A stretch of DNA of 64,000 nucleotides from Filobasidium wieringae (lineage: Eukaryota > Basidiomycota > Tremellomycetes > Filobasidiales > Filobasidiaceae), in contig BCIV01000003.1 in NCBI GenBank assembly GCA_001600055.1, positions 67,162 through 131,161 of the forward strand, read 5' to 3'. The notes under the pieces are model-generated. The model ran no database searches and was not told the origin of the DNA. It worked only from the letters and a program-made list of their open reading frames with translations. Shown piece by piece: positions 58,128 through 64,000 of the stretch; positions within the stretch are counted from its first letter, which is position 1; the number at the start of each line of letters is the position of its first letter. The translations under genes and the position numbers were made by a program.

Positions 58128-58521
58128 GCCCGATTGATTGCTCGAATCTCGTTCGATAGTAAGAAGAGGAACAAGCGAAATCTGTGGTAACGAGTTAGGA
58201 GTTACTACTGTTGTTAGAGTCAAGGCGACGACAGTGTAAGCAACCGGATTTGAGTTCTTGATGAGCTATCGGACGTCGTTTTGATGCGATATTGTAAATG
58301 TCTGTCTAAGTACTACTACTGCTGATGCTTGAGGATCTGCGCTTGCGAACAAAGTAAACAGATCGCGGACCGATTACTTTTTGGCTATACACGCGTTTCG
58401 CGCTATTACTGCCATATATTACATATAGTCTTGCATTGGAACGTAACAGGCTGTCAAGCTGATAATTGATACAGAGTATAACAACAACCTCGTAGTATTA
58501 CAGCATGGGAGTGAGGATTCT
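58128..58521. other. Intergenic region upstream of the SAP-domain gene
   Basis: 394 bp, probably the promoter of the SAP gene and the 3' flank of the next gene. No feature was recognised. Confidence 0.4.
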
Positions 58522-59280
58522 CTATGATACACGAGCCAGCTCGCTCTGCGTCAATCCCAGGTCAAATGACATGCGTAGACTCTTCTTCGGAATTATCAAT
58601 TTTTGTCTATGAGGTTGGCATCTCGCTTTCGGTCCGTCCAGCCCGACTGGCAAGCCGTGTTGTCGCCCTCCCGAGTGTGGCGATAGCAGTGACCGGCTAT
58701 GAGACGAGGTCAAAGGGCGAAGAGGAGCGGAGCGGGGAAATTGCGGTTTTGGTTTGGGTACGAACAAGGAGGCTTCATTAGAATGATGATCTAGTCGATT
58801 GGTGTTGAGCTCTTTCGCAGCGGGTGTAGGGATGCTACGATCGTTGTGTCTGTCACCGGAGCGTGAAACATATTGTCGTCCATCGTTGCCGGTGTCACTT
58901 GCTTTCGTGATATCGATACGTTCGGTATCTCGTCCCTTATTTCGTACGATTTGGCTATCTCGTTCGTCCTCCTCTGTGCTCGTCATGACTTTGGGTTCTG
59001 AGCTAAACACCGTAGAGCAAAGTGGATCGTGTGATCTTTTTCCACTCGTATCGTCTAAGCAGTCCTCAATTTCGGAGCTCGAGTCGCGCCTCGGAGTCAA
59101 GCTGAATCCCGGTCGATCATCATCTGAAGTCAGATCTGCCGAGCTGAACGATTTATTGCGAAGAGGGGACGAGCGCGGAAGTCTCGGGGACGTGGAGGGG
59201 ACTCGGGAAGGCGATTGGGTCCTATCGGATCCAGCGTTGGAGAAGGTATCGTTGATGTTTTGGCTGATTACCATCCTCAT
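58522..59280 (-). CDS. Ser-rich hypothetical protein, function unknown
   Basis: An open frame of 252 codons, MRMVISQNINDTFSNAGSDR through FDLGLTQSELARVS. I do not recognise a family. It is Ser/Arg/Asp-rich and probably disordered, with SP-type sites (SPSRVPSTSPRLPRSSPLR) and a conserved-looking end KKSLRMSFDLGLTQSELARV. The frame stays open upstream to a CAG acceptor at about 59333, adding LPGQGPRTTNGNPSIFD, and an exon with a GTAAGT donor lies near 59475, so the true start may be further upstream. I could not join that exon in frame, so the first internal ATG is used. Confidence 0.5.
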   Translation of the reverse strand: MRMVISQNINDTFSNAGSDRTQSPSRVPSTSPRLPRSSPLRNKSFSSADLTSDDDRPGFSLTPRRDSSSEIEDCLDDTSGKRSHDPLCSTVFSSEPKVMTSTEEDERDSQIVRNKGRDTERIDITKASDTGNDGRQYVSRSGDRHNDRSIPTPAAKELNTNRLDHHSNEASLFVPKPKPQFPRSAPLRPLTSSHSRSLLSPHSGGRQHGLPVGLDGPKARCQPHRQKLIIPKKSLRMSFDLGLTQSELARVS

Positions 59281-59994
59281 GTCGAAGATGGAGGGATTCC
59301 CGTTTGTTGTTGTCCGAGGTCCTTGGCCAGGCAGCTGAATTTCACGAAATCGGTCAGTCTCCGACGGTAATAAGAATTCGAGAAAAGGAAGAGAAGGTGC
59401 TCTAACACCTGACTACTCCCTATCCCTCCCCTACGAACACCACGAGGGATAATCAAGATCAAGTACTTACGTATTGTTTCGCGAGCAGTGTCCTTTATTC
59501 TAGAATGAAGCACCTTGTTGGTGCAGTTATGTCGCAAGGGTTTGGCGAGTATATCCGGGTATAGGCAGGATTTGGATGAGGAGATAGCGTCTATATTGCT
59601 GCGCGTTGGGATGCTTCAAGTGTTATTGAGGGAAGTGCATGTATTGCGTGTACGCTCTGGTACCGCTTTAGCTTTGCAGAAGCTACAGGAGCTTTGAGAG
59701 ATCCTATAGAGCTATGAGTGACGGTCTTCCCCAACCAACTTGACCGACTTCCCCACAACGCGAGCGATTTCCCCAACAAAGGTAATCAACGGAAGCAAAT
59801 AGCATCTCGGTCATCGTGGCAGGAAGGATCGAAGCGTGTGGGGTGACGGGATGACGTTGACGGCAACAAAACATATATTCAATATTCTACAGATACGGTC
59901 GACCTCAAAGCATCGCAGTCTGTACAGTCCATCGGTTCCTTCTGCGGCAATTTCCTAGTAGCTGAAGCTAGAGGTACACAACTTGAAGCCGGAC
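59281..59994. other. Intergenic / possible 5' exon region of the Ser-rich gene
   Basis: Contains the possible upstream exon of the Ser-rich gene (about 59470-59540) and short GAGCT/AGAGC-rich sequence. No separate gene was supported. Confidence 0.4.
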
Positions 59995-60974
59995 TCAGTA
60001 TTCGTTGGAGTCTTGTCCGCCGTATCCGTCGCGACTGTAATGACTTGCCATATTCAGTTACGAACGGTAGTGGATCACAAGTAGTGGTAGTTGACATACC
60101 GTTTCTCAGTGACTAAACTGTCGTTAGTACGGTTTCCGTAACTTCCATCCTGACGATCTTCATTGGAAAACCCACCAGACCTATCGTCATTGTCTGCGTC
60201 ACTGGTTTTAAAGTCGTTGCCCATCTGTTTAGACCTTTGTTCGTTGTCATAGCCTCCTGAGCGCCCGCCGGATCCCAAACCACCGGTTCCTCCCCGACCG
60301 TATTCACCGGCACCTCCAGACCCATAGCCGCGATCTTCCTCGTTCTGCCTGCTGTAGTCATCCGGGTCCGAACCGCCGTAAGAGGGTTTCTGGTAATCCT
60401 GTTGGCCATACATTCCAGACTGCGCAAGCGCCTTCTTGGCCTGTTCAGCAGCATCACGTTTGGCCTATCAAATACTGATCAGTCGTGGCTCAGGTTTCTA
60501 ATTTGAATGCTATGCACACCTTGAAAGCATCAAATTGATCCATGCCTCTGTACAATAGATGTTAGCTATGAACGCCAGGCTCGATTGAAGTGTCGGACTC
60601 ACTTGGTCTCGATCAAATGAGTAGCGGCAGCAGTTGCCAATCCAGCTATAATGGTCTTCGCATCGTCCTGCGGGGGAACAGGAATGAAAGGTTTATGGCT
60701 ACCCTACATGATTGTGACTTAGTGACATACGTATTCCTGCGGCTTGCCGTCCGCCTCTTGCTTCTGCTGCCACTCGCGCATGGCAACAGCGGCGGCTGCC
60801 CCAGCCAAGAGATCGTGAGCTATCAATCGAGGGAGATCGTCGACACTTCAGTGTGCGATCAGAATTGAGAATTGGGTCATCGTTACTGTGAGATTACTGA
60901 CTCATATCACCGTCATTCTGGTCAACCTTGTTGAGAGCTTCCTGCTCGTATGAGTCATCATGATCGCCGAACAT
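59995..60974 (-). CDS. CipC/DUF3759 family protein
   Basis: A small soluble protein of the CipC-like (DUF3759) family, found in fungi and often induced by stress or antibiotics; the biochemical role is unknown. The start ATG at 60974 gives MFGDHDDSYEQEALNKVDQN, then across introns HDLLAGAAAVAAMREWQQKQ, EADGKPQEYDDAKTIIAGLA, TAAATHLIETKGMDQFDAFK and AKRDAAEQAKKALAQSG. A Gly/Tyr/Asp-rich extension follows (GYGSGGAGEYGRGGTGGLGS). The last splice (GTATGT...TTACAG) adds RDGYGGQDSNEY, stop at 59995-59997. The conserved domain is complete; the Gly-rich tail is longer than in ascomycete CipC proteins. Four exons or more. Confidence 0.82.
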
Positions 60975-61947
60975 TTGGATCCACTGTAAATAATCCTTGA
61001 TATTGAGAGGAATTGGGGATACTAAAGAGAACAACAGACGAGTACTAGGAAGGTGTTCATTAGTGGCAAGCTAAACCTGCCCTTGTGCCTCCCTGTTTAT
61101 ATGGACTCCTCGAACACAGACTGGGCTTGGTCACAAGATCGTGAAGCAGATGTCAAAGGACGTGTGACGTCGTTATATGACGACGACTGAATTGCTTCTA
61201 TGCGTGACGTAGTTTTCGAACATCGTTCGACTGATGATTGTGTTCCATCTTGATGCATGATGAAAGGCGAACAGTCAGGATTTCAATGATCCTGAGATCC
61301 TGTGACAAGTCTGAGGGATCGTGGCTGTATACCGTCATATCGAGGCTGATCTCCGAACGAGCGCATCTCACGCGGTCACCTCAGCTGACCTCAACATCTT
61401 CAACAAATGATCGATGATGTCAATTAGGCAATTTAGGCAACCAGCAATTATCGTATACAACAGCTAATATAAGACTTGGTTCCAAGTTCGGAATATTGGA
61501 AGTAGCGATAACTTTTTCACAGGGAGTTGTCGAATAAGGCAAAAGAGTCCAGCGCGCGAACAATGTATCGCGCAAGGTCAAGCCTATTGTTTTACAGGTT
61601 GATGAACAGATGAATGTATGAGTACACTATAAAGGCGGCTACGTTTACCGCTTGGAACGGTGCACAGCTAACTACCCGCAAGTAGAATTGATAGTAAGCT
61701 TTATGAACAAGCGATTCAATCATTAGAAATGGTAGTGCGAGTTGCACTGCGATTCAAAGAGCCAAATTGATTGCATCAGTCGCCTATATGCTCGCCTCGG
61801 CTTATTCGACCATTCTTGATCGGTGACAAGACGACGGTCTCAATGGCCCACGGCCTGGTGCTGTGTGAGTCTGTAAATATTATAGGACAGACTAAAAACC
61901 GAGGGTGATCAATTAAGCGAGAACAGTCGCGATATGCGGCACCCCGC
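60975..61947. other. Intergenic region upstream of the CipC-like gene
   Basis: About 970 bp between two minus-strand genes; probably an unusually long promoter for the CipC-like gene plus the transporter 3' UTR. It has CACGTC/GACGT words (TGTGACGTCG near 61164, GCGTGACGTAG near 61202) that resemble CRE/stress-type bZIP sites. No gene was seen. Confidence 0.4.
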
Positions 61948-64000
61948 TCACCAAAATGTCATGACAACGACTCCGTATGTAGCCAAACTGAAAGCCAACC
62001 ATTTTGTGATGCTTCGTTCATGCCTAAACAGCGAGAAGTAGAACATTCCAGGAAGGATGAACGAGATCATGGTGGAACCCGTCGAACCGACAAAGCTCAA
62101 GACTTTGGAATAGAATGAGAAATGCCCGGAATGGCTGACATAGGGAGCCCATGACTTACCAACTTCCAATTCATCGATGACCATTGCTATAGCGAATCCC
62201 AATAGGAGTATACCAGTAGTTAAGCTGACAAATTTGCGCTGTCCCATGGGTTTGCCGACTGGTAACCCGTGATCGTCTTTTCCCATCAATGTATCGGCTT
62301 CCTCGTTGTCGTGTTCATCTGCTCCGGTCGAAGTATTTGTCGAGTGCCAATCCTTAGTGAGGGTATGTAAACAAGCTCTACATGGATGTGCTTGTAGAGG
62401 ATAAGAAAGAGCAACCGAGAGCACGATTCCTAGTCTGCCTATGGCGATGACTACTGATGTCCAAGGGTACCTATTGGCGTTGATAAGCTCAGTAAGCAAG
62501 TCGTCAATAGACAAGGTTTCGTCACTTACATAGCGATGACGTTACTTCCCACGCCTTGACCGAATGTAAGATAACCCATGATCCCCAACTATACTTTTAC
62601 ATTTGTCATTTACCGCCACCCCATCACTTGGCCATTGTCTGAACTCACCACCTCGTAGGTCACGGCGGCAGAACCGATAGATGTCGTGATGACCTTGTTC
62701 ATTCTCGCCTGCGTGTTGAACTTTAACTCATTGAATACCGCAAACAACTATGCGTGATCCGTTGTTATTTCCCTTCCCGTTGTGAGAGATCGACTCAGAT
62801 TGAGCTCGACTCACGTTCTGAGCGCACGTGTAAGCAAATATCTGGACAGGGAAAACTCCAACTGTTGCGGTAGCGAATCTGCCCCAGACCACTGGACCTC
62901 GTTTCTTGCCGGTAGGAACGCTTAAAGCCCACCAACCTATCACTATGACTACGAGGCTTTCAATTCGATTGTATTAGTTAGACATTGTGGTTTACGATCC
63001 AGAACACGCTTACTAAACTATGCTAGCCAGAGCGATTTGACTTGTAAATCTCAAGCTGTCCATTCTTCTGAGGAAACTGAGCGGTCCTACAATGACAAAA
63101 GATAGGAGCAACCAAAGACGGCCATCAAGCCACATCGAAGTTTCTGGAAGTGTTTCGCTTGGCAGGTGATGCGAGAGGGATAAAATGACTTGTGGCATCA
63201 ATGTCTGTAAGATAGCGCTTATCAGCCAAACTAAAAGAATTGCATGAGATCTGAAGGCTTACCTTGACTATGATTAGATAGCTTACGCTGACGCCAAAAC
63301 ATTTGATGGCAATGGCAGCGTCGAAGCATCTCGTCGCCCATCCTTTACCAAACGTCAAGAGAGCAATTTCGTTGAAACTGGCCTCAGGCTTTTCCTGACC
63401 GCTTGGCGGGGTCAAACAGACGTCTAGGGATTCGTCCAAGCATTCACTCGAAGATGAGCTGACGATGCGTTTAGCCGGTGTACTCGGTCCGGAAGATGTA
63501 AATGCAGTCGAGGGTTGGAACCGCGGTCGACCTACTTGACGTGCACACACGGAAAGTAGATACAGTCCAAATGCGGAACAAGCTCCAGCGAAAAGACAAG
63601 ATAGAAAGGCAGGAGCCAATCCCATAGACGCAAAAACCTTGAGAGCTACCTCGTAAGCAACCAAATGTGACCGTACCTCTGCACTAATACCTACGGAAGG
63701 AAACGCCAGTGCCCCTGTGCCAATAATTGTGTTGGCTAGGCTGTGAAACCGTTACGACTAGACATCATGAGCGAAAGCAGTGATCATAGCATCAAAGGTA
63801 TTGGGACTCACTTGCTAACGCAACTTCCAATCGTCGCTTTCCCCTGTCTTCCGTTTCTCATCCATAATGTTCTATCATCGATCTGATCCTCGAATCCCGA
63901 AGGACCGAAGAGGTCATCCTCTTCACCAAATGCTTCGCCGTCGGACTGACATCCTGAGTCGGGTTGATTGTGCGCATGTTGCGAAGGGGTATCAAATACC
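61948..64000 (-). CDS. AVT-type vacuolar amino acid transporter (partial, 5' end outside window)
   Basis: A multi-pass transporter of the amino acid/auxin permease family (SLC36/38-like AVT proteins), usually exporting or importing neutral or basic amino acids at the vacuole. From the window edge: an acidic N-terminus (FGEEDDLFGPSGFEDQIDDR), then RQGKATIGSCVS and NTIIGTGALAFPSVG, the AVT signature of helix 1. Further helices include AFLSCLFAGACSAFGLYLLS, DAAIAIKCFGVSVSYLIIVK, LWLLLSFVIVGPLSFLRRMD, VGVFPVQIFAYTCAQN, GSAAVTYEV, LGIMGYLTFGQGVGSNVIAM and SVVIAIGRLGIVLSVALSYP. A hydrophilic loop holds ADEHDNEEADTLMGKDDHG. The end is WLAFSLATYGVVVMTFW, stop at 61948. AVT5/6/7 subtype is not resolved. 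The start codon is not in the window. Confidence 0.87.

Overview
The window is a stretch of fungal nuclear genome. Genes are close together and cut by many short introns (about 40 to 70 nt, GTRNGT...YAG). The protein families (PAN2, RIM20, TFC1, MUS81, SEC11, a Zn2Cys6 regulator, an NNP nitrate transporter, Ty1/copia and hAT elements) and the gene style suggest a basidiomycete yeast, most likely a tremellomycete (Cryptococcus/Kwoniella-like). That placement is inference from gene style, not from a search.

Layout. 1-7.5 kb: a partial mitochondrial carrier (+) converges on a nitrate transporter (-), which has a promoter rich in GATA motifs. A TFIIIC subunit (-) and an ER FKBP prolyl isomerase (+) share a 310-bp divergent promoter. 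7.5-12.1 kb: one doubtful ORF, then about 3.9 kb with no supported gene. 12.1-14.7 kb: a low-complexity protein and a bZIP-like factor, both +. 15.9-41.3 kb: a dense housekeeping block: PAN2 (+); ARG4, NDUFS7, a Zn2Cys6 regulator, RIM20 and a WDR48-type WD40 protein (all -); MUS81 and SEC11 (both +); and a reconstructed two-exon small membrane protein (-). A tRNA-Pro(AGG) gene with a 22-nt intron closes this block.

42-55.8 kb is a transposon island containing an assembly gap (46852-47145) and scattered ambiguous bases. It holds two nearly identical solo LTRs, each with a perfect 5-bp target duplication; an hAT transposase pseudogene carrying a 523-bp non-autonomous element with an 8-bp target duplication; a nearly complete Ty1/copia retrotransposon with two LTRs and one internal stop; fragments of older copia and Ty3/gypsy elements; and two direct copies of an unnamed repeat that differ mainly at CpG sites.

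55.9-64 kb returns to genes, all on the minus strand: a SAP-domain protein rebuilt from splice sites, a serine-rich hypothetical protein, a CipC/DUF3759 stress-type protein, and the 3' part of an AVT-type vacuolar amino acid transporter that runs off the window. I found no CRISPR array, operon or biosynthetic cluster. The genes are mostly unrelated housekeeping functions. The most unusual material is in the transposon island and in the exon structure of the zinc-cluster gene.
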